Shown here: positions 7,583-16,047 of the stretch, piece after piece
Numbering within the stretch: position 1 is the stretch's first letter
How the letters are laid out: every line of letters begins with the position of its first letter
NCBI GenBank assembly: GCA_905236225.1
Contig: CAJOPM010000158.1
Span: 1-16,211, forward strand
Reading direction: 5' to 3'
DNA from: an uncultured Eubacterium sp.
Lineage (GTDB): Bacteria; Bacillota; Clostridia; Lachnospirales; Lachnospiraceae
Length of the DNA: 16,211 nt
Program-made: the position numbers and the translations under genes
Notes under the pieces: model-generated
Seen by the model: only the letters and a program-made list of their open reading frames with translations
The model's database searches: none
What the model was told of the DNA's origin: nothing

Positions 7583-8787
7583 TAAATGTTTTGTTCACAT
7601 AATGTATTGATTTTATCTAATATATCTCTTATTTGCGGTGAATAATTTTCATTGCGCATTATAAGTACATCAACTTCCTGCTTTGTATTTCTAATGACAT
7701 TACTAAGTTGCTCCATTTGAGCCTTTAGTCCTCTCTGTCTTTTGTTAAGCTCATATTTTAATGCCTCAAGTTCGTTGTCATCGATAAATACCTCAGGTCT
7801 TAATTTCCATGAATCTGCGTTTTTAAGATTTGCTTCTAAAACGTTTTTCTCGAAATCTTCCTGATAGAATTCAATATCGGCATTAATCTGGGCATATTTT
7901 TCTTTTTCTTTAACAACGCTTTGATACTTGCTCCAACGATATTTCAGTTCATAGGAATTCTCAACACGGAACTTCTCGCAAGTATAATCAACCGCATTAG
8001 TAACACTTACATATCTAGCCTTAACCTTATTAAGAAGAGAAATTGCATAATTAAGATTAACCTCCGTTTTCTTAAAAACCCTTATATCTCTTTGCAGTCT
8101 CAAAAAGATTAACAACCCCATTACAGCAGCTGCTCCTATCAGTGCCAAAAAGGGTTCTCTCATCTTAAAATGCTTCTCTACTTGAAGATAAGCAAAAAGC
8201 ACACAGCATACAAAGCATATACCAAAGAGCAATATAGATAAGTTTTTAAGGATTTTTTTCTCCCGTCTTAGCTTATCAAGCATCCTCATCTGAGCCATCT
8301 TTTCTCCTTCAAGATAACCCATGTCGCGCTTAATTGTGCTTTGATAGTTTTCATTGCTCTTTAGGTTATTAATCGTATCTACTATTTTATTTTCATACTC
8401 TCTCATCTGTGTATAATCAGCATCTGAGATTTCTTTATCTTTTAAGAGCATCTCATCTCTTTTTTCTTTGAGATTTTCGATTCGCTGCGCCTTTTTCTTC
8501 AGTTCGTCGATTTTATCATCATCGATATTACTCATCATGTTAATATCATTTATAAAATCCAAAACTTCATAGTATTCTTCTTTGGTTTCATCTAATACTC
8601 TGGCCGTCTTAATAATAGTCTCGCATCTATCAAGCATATAATGCTCAATACTCTCAGGAGAGCTTTCTTTTTCCGTATATTCAATAACGCCCGAAGTTCC
8701 CTTCTCCATACCAAGGAAGTCAACTAATACAGCTTCTTCTCTTTTAGTCTCTTTTTTTTGGCGTCTGTTCTTTTTAAATAACTTCAC
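7582..8787 (-). CDS. Coiled-coil protein with two central membrane helices, unknown function
   Basis: Not recognised as a known family. The product (401 aa) has a short basic N-terminus (VKLFKKNRRQKKETKREE), a long charged helical region (about 45-180) rich in Lys/Glu with heptad-like spacing, two hydrophobic segments (about 183-201, LSILLFGICFVCCVLFAYL, and 213-231, FLALIGAAAVMGLLIFLRL) joined by a short polar loop, and a second charged helical region (about 235-401). It should form a membrane hairpin with both coiled-coil arms on the same side, probably cytoplasmic. The open frame reaches ATG 8811, but no ribosome binding site precedes it; GTG 8787 follows AGAAGGA by 9 bases and is preferred. 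It overlaps the TPR-like gene by 14 bp and is last of the four-gene operon. A scaffold or membrane anchor for the operon's other products is inference. Confidence 0.8.
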   Translation of the reverse strand: MKLFKKNRRQKKETKREEAVLVDFLGMEKGTSGVIEYTEKESSPESIEHYMLDRCETIIKTARVLDETKEEYYEVLDFINDINMMSNIDDDKIDELKKKAQRIENLKEKRDEMLLKDKEISDADYTQMREYENKIVDTINNLKSNENYQSTIKRDMGYLEGEKMAQMRMLDKLRREKKILKNLSILLFGICFVCCVLFAYLQVEKHFKMREPFLALIGAAAVMGLLIFLRLQRDIRVFKKTEVNLNYAISLLNKVKARYVSVTNAVDYTCEKFRVENSYELKYRWSKYQSVVKEKEKYAQINADIEFYQEDFEKNVLEANLKNADSWKLRPEVFIDDNELEALKYELNKRQRGLKAQMEQLSNVIRNTKQEVDVLIMRNENYSPQIRDILDKINTLCEQNI

Positions 8788-9532
8788 GCATACACATCCT
8801 TCTGCAGTCATCCGAAAGTTTTTTTGTCATATCCATTGCCGCCTTTTTCTCATCATTATGTCCTCGCATGACTTTGGAAAATTCGTTTTCTACATATAAA
8901 TCTTCATCAACTGTATTTTCTCTTACAGTCTGATTCAAATATTCACCGGCTTTTTGCATAAGATAGATACTCTTCGTGGATTTGGTAATCTTTTCTGCTT
9001 TGCTAAAACAATCAAATGCCTCTTTAAATAAAAACATGTTTGCATAACAGCATCCCATATTATGATAAATTTTGCCTATTATGATTTGTTCATCTTCAGA
9101 TGTCCCTTTTGGCAACAGTTTTTTATATTCATATAAAGCACACGAATACTTACGGCTTTCTGCAAGCAGATCACATTTTAGTTTCATTTTTTCAAATGAA
9201 CTCATCTGCTTTACGCTTTGTAAAATATTTGTTGCTTTCTTTATTTCTTCTTCATCACAATATCCGGAGCCTCTAAGTATCAATACTACAAATTCAACCA
9301 AATCAACATTGTTTCTTAATTCTTTTTGCAATATTCTTGATAACTGTCTTTCTTTTAATTCCAAATCAAGCCAGCTGCATAGATTTGTATCCAGTATTTC
9401 ATCATCTAATATATAAAGATTCTCATAAAGGTAATAGCACAGCTCTTCCAACGAATAGACATCCGTAGCTGACATCTTAATCCTATATGGCTTCTTTGCT
9501 ATATTAGGATTACATATCATTATCTGTCCCAT
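8774..9532 (-). CDS. Small TPR-like helical protein, unknown function
   Basis: 252 aa, soluble, without signal peptide or membrane helix. A TPR-like helix pair is visible at about residues 152-184 (IGKIYHNMGCCYANMFLFKEAFDCFSKAEKI, with the small and aromatic residues at the usual spacing), probably preceded by another at about 113-140 (KMKLKCDLLAESRKYSCALYEYKKLL). The N-terminal part (KPYRIKMSATDVYSLEELCYYLYENLYILDDEI) is a distinct helical region that I do not recognise. It starts 1 bp after the stop of the Hsp70-like gene, with GGGAGG inside the end of that gene, and overlaps the coiled-coil gene, so its product is probably made in proportion to both. The likely role is protein-protein contact within a complex of the operon's products (inference). 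Confidence 0.8.
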   Translation of the reverse strand: MGQIMICNPNIAKKPYRIKMSATDVYSLEELCYYLYENLYILDDEILDTNLCSWLDLELKERQLSRILQKELRNNVDLVEFVVLILRGSGYCDEEEIKKATNILQSVKQMSSFEKMKLKCDLLAESRKYSCALYEYKKLLPKGTSEDEQIIIGKIYHNMGCCYANMFLFKEAFDCFSKAEKITKSTKSIYLMQKAGEYLNQTVRENTVDEDLYVENEFSKVMRGHNDEKKAAMDMTKKLSDDCRRMCMREVI

Positions 9533-9533
9533 T

Positions 9534-10817
9534 TTATTTTCCTCCCTCTAAGATAAATGTCCAACTCTTACCTGATGAAGGAAAGATTTGACCAAGCCCC
9601 ATATCTTCTACATACACCTCAACCTTTGAATCAGAGACCGGTATTAAGCGAAGATGCACCTTGGTAGCTTTTTTAGGTCTTTTCGGCAAATCAACCAGCT
9701 CCAGCGAATTAAGCTTCTTCCCGCTTCCGTCAGGATTTTGCTGATAAATCTCTATATACGGCTCTTCATCAAGAAGCAAATCACATGCACAATAACTGCC
9801 ATAGCAATTCTCTCCCGCATTAATCATGGAAATCATCTCCATCTCACCTCTGACTTTTGCCTTAAGAGCCAAGTTCATCTTCATAGCGCTCTTTCCCATA
9901 TATAGATAATTCCATCCTTCTTTAGGAATCATAAGCAAATAACATGCGCCTTTTGTGTAAAGATTTTTCCCCATAAATACCTTGCGGTTATTACACAAAA
10001 CGTTTAGTGATTTCTTCATCCACTCACCTTCAAAGCCGTCTCCTATAAGATACACAGTCGATATTCTCTTTTGTGCAAATTCTTCATTCAAGATTTTCTC
10101 AAAGGCCAAATCCCTTTTAACCGAATCATCAGCAAAAGAAAGTTCATAGAATTCTTTTTGCTTAATAGTAACCATTTGCGGAGTCGTAGATGCATCTCTG
10201 ACCAAATAGTTTTGTACCAGTTTTCTCCCGTCATATTCAAACAACACCACATCATGAAGCCACCTGTCAGGTGTTTGGTGGAATGTAAAAGCAAAAAAAC
10301 TTTCAAGATGATCAACAAGTACCAGATTAGAGCGCTTTACTCCGGCCTTATCCATAGCCTTTTCCAATACTTTTGCCCTTTTAAAATCCAGGTGCTTTGC
10401 AGTAATTACAACCTTAGAGGATTCCAAATTCATTCCGGCTCTTTGTGCCAGATACAAAAGCTTTTCAAAAAATATTCCAAGCATCTCCCAGGAATACATC
10501 TGATCCGACATAAGAGTAACGCTCTCATCTCTATAGGCTTTTTCAAGAAGATTTTTATAACAAAGGCCGTTGCCGCTTTGCGCTGCTTTTTTTGCCCTTG
10601 CACCAAAAAGCCATATATTATCCTTGACCTCTCTATACAAAATTACGGGAATCTGGTATCTTTCCTGTCCTGTAATAACGCTTAAGGTATCCGGTTCGTC
10701 CATTCCGCTCTTATAATATGAAACGAGGGCATACTCATCATCAATGTCTATCCCTATTACTTCTTCTTCGTTTTCTAATTTTCCGCTTTTTCTAATCTGA
10801 TCATAGCCTGAAGCCAT
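9534..10817 (-). CDS. Degenerate Hsp70/actin-fold (ASKHA) protein, DUF5716-like
   Basis: The 427-aa product follows the Hsp70 nucleotide-binding-domain order with altered key residues. Phosphate-1 loop: VIGIDIDDEYALVSYY (20-35), where Hsp70 has GIDLGTT. A segment IPVILYREVKDNIWLFGARAKKAA (56-79) resembles the Hsp70 stretch ending in vGxxA. KVVITAKHLDFKRAKVLEKAMDKAGVKRSNLVLVDHLESFFAF (135-177) corresponds to the helix leading to EPxAA. Phosphate-2: VVLFEYDGRKL (190-200) in place of DLGGGT. Adenosine motif: VYLIGDGFEG (255-264), then NLYTKGACYLL (285-295). The C-terminal part (about 320-427) is beta-rich. It fits the uncharacterised DUF5716 family of Lachnospiraceae as I recall it. Loss of the glycine-rich phosphate-2 loop suggests weak or absent ATP hydrolysis. 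An AAGGAGA overlaps the stop of the upstream gene, 11 bp away. Confidence 0.8.
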   Translation of the reverse strand: MASGYDQIRKSGKLENEEEVIGIDIDDEYALVSYYKSGMDEPDTLSVITGQERYQIPVILYREVKDNIWLFGARAKKAAQSGNGLCYKNLLEKAYRDESVTLMSDQMYSWEMLGIFFEKLLYLAQRAGMNLESSKVVITAKHLDFKRAKVLEKAMDKAGVKRSNLVLVDHLESFFAFTFHQTPDRWLHDVVLFEYDGRKLVQNYLVRDASTTPQMVTIKQKEFYELSFADDSVKRDLAFEKILNEEFAQKRISTVYLIGDGFEGEWMKKSLNVLCNNRKVFMGKNLYTKGACYLLMIPKEGWNYLYMGKSAMKMNLALKAKVRGEMEMISMINAGENCYGSYCACDLLLDEEPYIEIYQQNPDGSGKKLNSLELVDLPKRPKKATKVHLRLIPVSDSKVEVYVEDMGLGQIFPSSGKSWTFILEGGK

Positions 10818-10828
10818 ATATTATCTCC

Positions 10829-13800
10829 TTAAAGAAGTGTAAACTCTTCTCTGACTCTCTTATCATCTATCAAATATTTCTTCTGTGCTTCTTTTAGCAT
10901 ATTCGCATCTTTAATTTTTCTTAATGCCTGAACCCTGGCCACTCTGCTTGACTGCTTTGACTTAATAGCTGCTCCCTTTATTATTCCGGAATACTCAATT
11001 GTCATAACACGTCTTCTGATTACGATTATCTTATACTCGATTTGTTCATCTTCGTATACCACCAAAGGATATGTATATACTCCGCTTATCACTTGAAAGA
11101 GTTTTAATACTTTAATTCCGCTCTTTTCTTTTATGTAAGCATATACTTCGTCTTTTTGCTCTCCGTTATACAAAATTACATTGATTCCTTCAAGCATATG
11201 ACGTCTTTTTAACTCTTGCGGCAAGACATCATAGAACGGAAAATAGATATCCTCACTAAGAGCCCAAGAGAGCATCTCATCTAATATCTTTTCTTCACCC
11301 GCATTAAGTGACTTTGACAATGCAAGGCATTTAAGTAAAGAAAGCCTTACTATCTTTGTCATAGAGTTTCTCTTAATACACATATTCTCTAAAGCACTTA
11401 GATATGCATCAATCTGATCGCGCCTTTGAGAAATATAAAGATAACATTTTCTGTTAAGGACAGCCAATATCAGCTTTTGGTTTCCCTTTGCCTCATAATA
11501 ATCTCCAAAGACCTCATCAACATCATAATCATCTGCATCAGTAAATATCACTCTTTTTAGGATGCGCTCGCATATTTCCTCTGATTTGATCATCATCTTT
11601 TTTGCTTTACCATAGATGCTGATCATCCGTGCTATATCACCTTCGTAATGATGGCAAAGATATGATATTATCTCGGGTCTTGTCGTACCAAGATCTAATG
11701 CTTTTAACGAAAGAGATATAAGTGCCTTATCTTCACTGCTATCAGCCGCACATTTTAGCGCAATTAAATCTTCAAGAATATCAAGCTTTACATTGATGTG
11801 TACATTGTCTAAAAGCAGATTATATGCGCCTTCTTTATCAGAGCTCGAAATATACATTTCAAAAAGTTCATCGGGACTATGAACGTCATTTGCCGAGATA
11901 CCGGCTGATAATATGCTGTTTTTAAGCTTATCTACATCATCAATCTTTGTAAGATATGATGAAAGCTGTTTTCTAAGGATATCCTTGTAATAGTCTGATA
12001 TATCTTCATGTGCGCAAAGTCTAAGCGCCTTTTCTTCTAATCCCTTGATATTTTTTTTGCTGACAATATCAAATAACATATTATATACACTATCATCAGC
12101 ATAACCTCTGCATACAGCTAATGCCCACCCCCTGTTAAGAAGCGGTGTAATCACTGCGCTTTCATCAGCATACAATCTTCCGAAGCTGTCTTCTAAAATA
12201 TATACAGCCTTGCCGGGATATAAAGTAATCGTGGCTCTGCCCTCATCTACAGCAAACATTCTTACGTCCTTCATGGTGTCTTGAAGCACGTACACTCTTA
12301 TTGCATTTTTTATCTTGCTGACATATGAATATCTCATTATCATGAGCGCAAGATGACTTTTAATTTCTTGCGTCGCTTCATTTTTTGTAAGTACTTTCTC
12401 ATAAATTGCGCCAAGATTTTCATCAATATGGTCTTGTGTAATTTGTTCTATGGCAAATTCCCTAATCATCGGAAGATAAGCCTCATAAATATCATCACTG
12501 ACATTTACATCGCCAAGCAAAATTCTATATAATTTTGCTCTTTGCTGATCATAAAGAGTCCCCTCCATCTGAAAATAATAATAGGCATTAATAGGAAGCG
12601 TCTTTGTCTTCTCATCAGCCGAATAAATGATTGCTTCATATAATCTGTTAATATTCAGATTCCTTTTTGCAGCAGCACAATAAATCTCAAATTCTTCTGA
12701 TGAGAAACACCTTCCTTGTATCAGATATCTGACATAGCTTAAAAGGGTCTCATCAGTTCCTAACATTTCATAGCACTCTTTAAGGAGCTTTCTGATCTTA
12801 ATATCAAATCTGCTAATCTTAATCGAAAGTGACGACAAGGCTTTTGCGGCATTTTCATCAAACAAGCCTTCTTTTTTCATCCAACAAAACAGCCTGATTT
12901 CAAATACACCAAGCTTTGTAAGAAGATATGGAGATTCTTTTATAATAAAATAAGCCTCCTGATATAAAATAGGTGATGTATTGCCTCGTAATGAAAGCGT
13001 CTCTATATCTATTATTCTCTCAGCATCATTTTCTATGCCCTTAGATAAGAGCACCTGAAAAACACCTGCGATTCCGTTATCTGTTTCATTGTATAATCTT
13101 CTTAACCTGTCGGTTTGTTTTTGTACAAAGAATCTGTCTGTATCAAGCAATCCTTGTATATAAACAGCAAATGCCAAATTAGAGTTAGTATGTCTTTCCT
13201 GAGCATTATCAAACTCATCTAATATCGCCTTGCCCGACATTTTCTCTCTGTTGAAAATCAGCATCATAGCCTCATATAACTTAAAGAACCACCTCTTATT
13301 GCCGGACGGGCTGATAATTTCTATATCTTTTAAAGATGCACTAATCCAATCTGAAGGACTGATACGTCCAAATCTATAGTCCAAAAAACACCTGAGCAAT
13401 TTTGCATTGAGCTTTTGCTCTTTAATGTTTTCCTCAATATGTGACAGGTTGTTCATCTGCCCATATATTAACAAACTATACTCTAATTCTTGATATGGTG
13501 TAATGATATTTATAGTCTCATAATTCCTGCCAACATGTAATTTGGCGGCATCTATTTGATAATTAATGATCAGCTTGTCATCTACAAAATCATCACTATT
13601 ATAGCTGTTTTTCTCAAGCAAAACGATTTTAGAATCGCATCTTAGCTCAATCACAATATAGCCCCATCCACTCTTACTTATGTCTATTGAAAATGAGCTT
13701 TCTATCATATCTTGCGTGATCGTCTTGTTTGATTCGCTAAGGGAGATATTGATTTTATCTTTTAAATTAGCTGCAAGCATGAACTCTTCGACATTACGCA

Positions 13801-14323
13801 AAGAAAAACCATGCCCATATAATCCCAAGTAGAGCAACTGCAGCCTGATATCTTCCTTTTTTATGAGTTGCTTCATATCATCAGAGTAAAAAATTCTAAG
13901 AGCACTCTTATAATCTTTGGCAGCTATACTTACAAATTCATCAATTGATGTTATTCCATCAGATGTATCTTTTAAGTTTGCTTTAGAAAATAATATCTCA
14001 TAATCAAGATAGTATTCTCCGCCATTAAGCACAAATACAAACTGACCTTCAAGCTTATCAATGCCTCTTAATTTACTCGGATCAACGCTATATATTATAT
14101 CAGCATAATATCCGTCGAGTCTTGCCATAGAAAGCTTAATGGCCGGTTCATCACAAAAAATACTCCCTCTGATTGGTATGTGATTAATACTTTCTATTGT
14201 AATTTTGCCCTCGCATTCGTTATCGTCAGAGACTACAAGATATGCTTTATCTTCTGAGAACCGGATAATCGGTCTAATCTCAGACATATTTCCCAGCGAG
14301 AGATTTTGTATTGTCTTTCTCAT
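10829..14323 (-). CDS. Very large beta/alpha-solenoid protein, DUF5717-like, unknown function
   Basis: An 1164-aa protein without signal peptide or membrane helix, so cytoplasmic. Residues 1-110 are beta-rich, with a GYYADIIYSVDPSKL...GQFVFVLNGGEYYLDYEI segment (71-110) typical, as I recall, of the uncharacterised DUF5717 N-terminus. A FVSIAAKDYKSALRIFYSDD segment (130-149) starts a long array of helix pairs filling most of the rest, like an alpha-solenoid scaffold, interrupted near 690-740 by a beta patch (ATITLYPGKAVYILEDSFGRLYADESAV). The C-terminus has a beta segment (YTYPLVVYEDEQIEYKIIV, about 1080-1100) and a basic tail. Enzyme motifs are not visible. It is the first gene of the operon, with a weak ribosome binding site (AAAGGCG) before ATG 14323. 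Next downstream is the Hsp70-like gene, consistent with these two families being partners. Confidence 0.85.
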   Translation of the reverse strand: MRKTIQNLSLGNMSEIRPIIRFSEDKAYLVVSDDNECEGKITIESINHIPIRGSIFCDEPAIKLSMARLDGYYADIIYSVDPSKLRGIDKLEGQFVFVLNGGEYYLDYEILFSKANLKDTSDGITSIDEFVSIAAKDYKSALRIFYSDDMKQLIKKEDIRLQLLYLGLYGHGFSLRNVEEFMLAANLKDKINISLSESNKTITQDMIESSFSIDISKSGWGYIVIELRCDSKIVLLEKNSYNSDDFVDDKLIINYQIDAAKLHVGRNYETINIITPYQELEYSLLIYGQMNNLSHIEENIKEQKLNAKLLRCFLDYRFGRISPSDWISASLKDIEIISPSGNKRWFFKLYEAMMLIFNREKMSGKAILDEFDNAQERHTNSNLAFAVYIQGLLDTDRFFVQKQTDRLRRLYNETDNGIAGVFQVLLSKGIENDAERIIDIETLSLRGNTSPILYQEAYFIIKESPYLLTKLGVFEIRLFCWMKKEGLFDENAAKALSSLSIKISRFDIKIRKLLKECYEMLGTDETLLSYVRYLIQGRCFSSEEFEIYCAAAKRNLNINRLYEAIIYSADEKTKTLPINAYYYFQMEGTLYDQQRAKLYRILLGDVNVSDDIYEAYLPMIREFAIEQITQDHIDENLGAIYEKVLTKNEATQEIKSHLALMIMRYSYVSKIKNAIRVYVLQDTMKDVRMFAVDEGRATITLYPGKAVYILEDSFGRLYADESAVITPLLNRGWALAVCRGYADDSVYNMLFDIVSKKNIKGLEEKALRLCAHEDISDYYKDILRKQLSSYLTKIDDVDKLKNSILSAGISANDVHSPDELFEMYISSSDKEGAYNLLLDNVHINVKLDILEDLIALKCAADSSEDKALISLSLKALDLGTTRPEIISYLCHHYEGDIARMISIYGKAKKMMIKSEEICERILKRVIFTDADDYDVDEVFGDYYEAKGNQKLILAVLNRKCYLYISQRRDQIDAYLSALENMCIKRNSMTKIVRLSLLKCLALSKSLNAGEEKILDEMLSWALSEDIYFPFYDVLPQELKRRHMLEGINVILYNGEQKDEVYAYIKEKSGIKVLKLFQVISGVYTYPLVVYEDEQIEYKIIVIRRRVMTIEYSGIIKGAAIKSKQSSRVARVQALRKIKDANMLKEAQKKYLIDDKRVREEFTLL

Positions 14324-14361
14324 TTTAAATACGCCTTTATCTAAAATTTTACAGCCTTTTT

Positions 14362-14390
14362 ATTATATAATATTGAATCATGAGGCGCAA
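14362..14390 (-). promoter_or_regulatory. Sigma-A promoter of the DUF5717-DUF5716 operon
   Basis: On the minus strand TTGCGC (-35, 14390-14385; 4/6) and TATAAT (-10, 14367-14362; 6/6) are separated by exactly 17 bases. Transcription would start near 14355, leaving a leader of about 30 bases before ATG 14323. It is the best promoter in this interval and makes the four-gene operon independent of the aldo/keto reductase unit upstream. Confidence 0.75.
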
Positions 14391-14391
14391 G

Positions 14392-14428
14392 ATAGGCAGG
14401 TGCCGACCAACTGCCTGCATCTGCCTAT
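14392..14428. promoter_or_regulatory. Inverted repeat between the reductase gene and the DUF5717 promoter
   Basis: ATAGGCAG (14392-14399) and CTGCCTAT (14421-14428) are complementary over 8 bp with a 21-bp interval. The interval holds a second CTGCC (14411-14415) and a GCAGG/CCTGC pairing, so two alternative foldings exist. It begins 6 bp after the aldo/keto reductase stop and ends 1 bp before the -35 box of the next operon. No T-run follows on the minus strand, so an operator or transcript-end structure is as likely as a terminator. Confidence 0.45.
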
Positions 14429-14433
14429 AATAG

Positions 14434-15612
14434 TTAAAACTTCATAAATTTTCTTGCCACTTTAAGTCCTACTCTGATAAACGGGCCTTCAAGCTCTTTT
14501 TTTACTTTTTCAAGGTTTTCTCTTATAGGAAGTGTCTGTGGACAATGCTTTTCACACTTGCCGCATTTAATACACTTAGATGCGCCTGTAGGTACCTTTT
14601 TTGCCTGGGTACACAGCACATAATTTCTTAATGCCTCTGTATATTTATCAGTGTATTTAAGGTTATATGATGTAAAACACATAGGGATATCTACACCGGC
14701 CGGACAAGGCATACAGTAACCACACCCCGTACAGGGAATCTTAACTGCTTCATTAACTGCTTTTTTTAGCTTATTAATGACAAGCTTCTCTTCATCGCTC
14801 ATGCATCCTACCTCAGATAAAGACGCAACTTGCGTATTTTCCTCTACTTGATTGGTAGTATTCATGCCCGATAGAATTACTCCAACTTCAGGCTGATTCC
14901 AGAGCCAACGAAGCCCCCACTCTGCAGCACTGTGTTTTATTGGCGCCTCTTCTATAATCTTAACAGCTTTTTTGGGAAGCGAATATGTTAACCTTCCCCC
15001 TCTAAGCGGCTCCATAATCACAACCATAACACCTTTACTGTAGGCATACCTTAGCCCCTCGACGCCTGCCTGTGTGTTCTCGTCCATGTAATTATATTGA
15101 ATCTGACAAAAATCCCAATCATACGCATCAAGCAAGGGCTTAAACTGTTGTGAATTCCCATGGAAAGAAAATCCTACATATTTAATCTCACCGGATTTTT
15201 TCTTTTTTTCAATCCACTTATCAACGCCCAGACCTACAAGTCTATCCCACGTTTGCAGATCGCTAAGCATATGCATTAGATAAAACTCTACGTGATCACT
15301 CTTAAGACGTTTTTTTTGCTCTTCAAAATATCTATCCGTATCACCGGCATGTTTGATAAGATAGTGTGGAAGTTTCGTTGCAATGTTAACACGTTCCCTA
15401 TATCCCTTGGATAAAAATGTGCCTACACTCTCTTCACTTCCCGAATAAATATAAGCGGTATCAAAATAGTTAACTCCGGCATCTATAGCTGCCTTCATTA
15501 TCTTTTCAGCCTCGCTTTGAATTATACTGCCTCCCTTTTTGGGAAATCGCATACAGCCTAACCCTAATATTGACAATGGCTGTTCTATCTTACTACTATT
15601 TCTATATAACAT
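14434..15612 (-). CDS. Aldo/keto reductase with C-terminal 2x[4Fe-4S] ferredoxin domain
   Basis: A 392-aa fusion of an aldo/keto reductase TIM barrel (about 1-285) with a bacterial ferredoxin-type domain (about 290-365). The AKR catalytic tetrad is present: D51 and Y56 in FDTAYIYSGSE, K80 in IATKLP, H114 in FYLMHML; the C-terminal side has GVMVVIMEPLRGG and GVILSGMN. The ferredoxin part has two cysteine clusters, CTGCGYCMPCPAGVDIP (C294, C297, C300, C303) and CIKCGKCEKHCP (C347, C350, C353, C357), enough for two [4Fe-4S] clusters. The family is common in anaerobic Clostridia; substrates are unknown. It starts 3 bp after the HxlR gene without a clear ribosome binding site of its own, so it is probably translated by reinitiation, and it is the likely target of that regulator. 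Confidence 0.92.
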   Translation of the reverse strand: MLYRNSSKIEQPLSILGLGCMRFPKKGGSIIQSEAEKIMKAAIDAGVNYFDTAYIYSGSEESVGTFLSKGYRERVNIATKLPHYLIKHAGDTDRYFEEQKKRLKSDHVEFYLMHMLSDLQTWDRLVGLGVDKWIEKKKKSGEIKYVGFSFHGNSQQFKPLLDAYDWDFCQIQYNYMDENTQAGVEGLRYAYSKGVMVVIMEPLRGGRLTYSLPKKAVKIIEEAPIKHSAAEWGLRWLWNQPEVGVILSGMNTTNQVEENTQVASLSEVGCMSDEEKLVINKLKKAVNEAVKIPCTGCGYCMPCPAGVDIPMCFTSYNLKYTDKYTEALRNYVLCTQAKKVPTGASKCIKCGKCEKHCPQTLPIRENLEKVKKELEGPFIRVGLKVARKFMKF

Positions 15613-15615
15613 ATA

Positions 15616-16023
15616 TTAAGATCGTCTTTCCGTATATTCATTAATAATATTAACGAGTTGTTCTTCGTATTTTTTCTCTGTATGTACTTTGAGCGCATCA
15701 GGATCTATATCTAATCCCAATTCTGACATCCTGCGTATCGACCAAACATATAATATATCAAGTGCCGGTATCAAATCTTCGCCAAGCGGCGTTAAGATAT
15801 ATTCGACTTTAAGCGGAATGGTATTGTATTGAATACGTTCTACAAGGCCATCGTTAACCAGTTCTTTTAGCTGTTGACTAAGAACTTTTTCACTAACGTG
15901 AAGTGTCTTTTTCGTCTCATTAAAGCGAATCTTGCCATAATGATGAATATGATGAAGCAATGTCATCTTCCACTTGCCCGATATACAACCTGCTACATAA
16001 TGATAAGGGTTTGATGTCTGCAT
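15616..16023 (-). CDS. HxlR-family winged-helix transcriptional regulator
   Basis: 135 aa. The family core is clear: GCISGKWKMTLLHHI (12-26, matching the GKWxxxIL signature), RFNETKKTLHVSEKVLSQQLKELVNDGLVERI (33-64) as the recognition helix and wing start, then YNTIPLKVEYILTPLGEDLIPAL (66-88), which contains the usual P..veY.LT..G. Family members often sense electrophiles or oxidants through a cysteine near the N-terminus; C13 is the only cysteine here and could play that part (inference). The C-terminal tail (about 100-135) is charged and helical. The ATG is preceded by GGGAGG at good distance. It is the first gene of a two-gene unit with the Fe-S aldo/keto reductase, and an inverted repeat between promoter and gene suggests autoregulation. 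Confidence 0.92.
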   Translation of the reverse strand: MQTSNPYHYVAGCISGKWKMTLLHHIHHYGKIRFNETKKTLHVSEKVLSQQLKELVNDGLVERIQYNTIPLKVEYILTPLGEDLIPALDILYVWSIRRMSELGLDIDPDALKVHTEKKYEEQLVNIINEYTERRS

Positions 16024-16047
16024 TAATTCCTCCCAAAAAGGTTATTA

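Noticed and set aside
9534..10817. Annotation as a DnaK chaperone
   Set aside because: The protein is far shorter than DnaK, lacks the DLGGGT phosphate loop and the peptide-binding domain, and has no dnaJ or grpE nearby.
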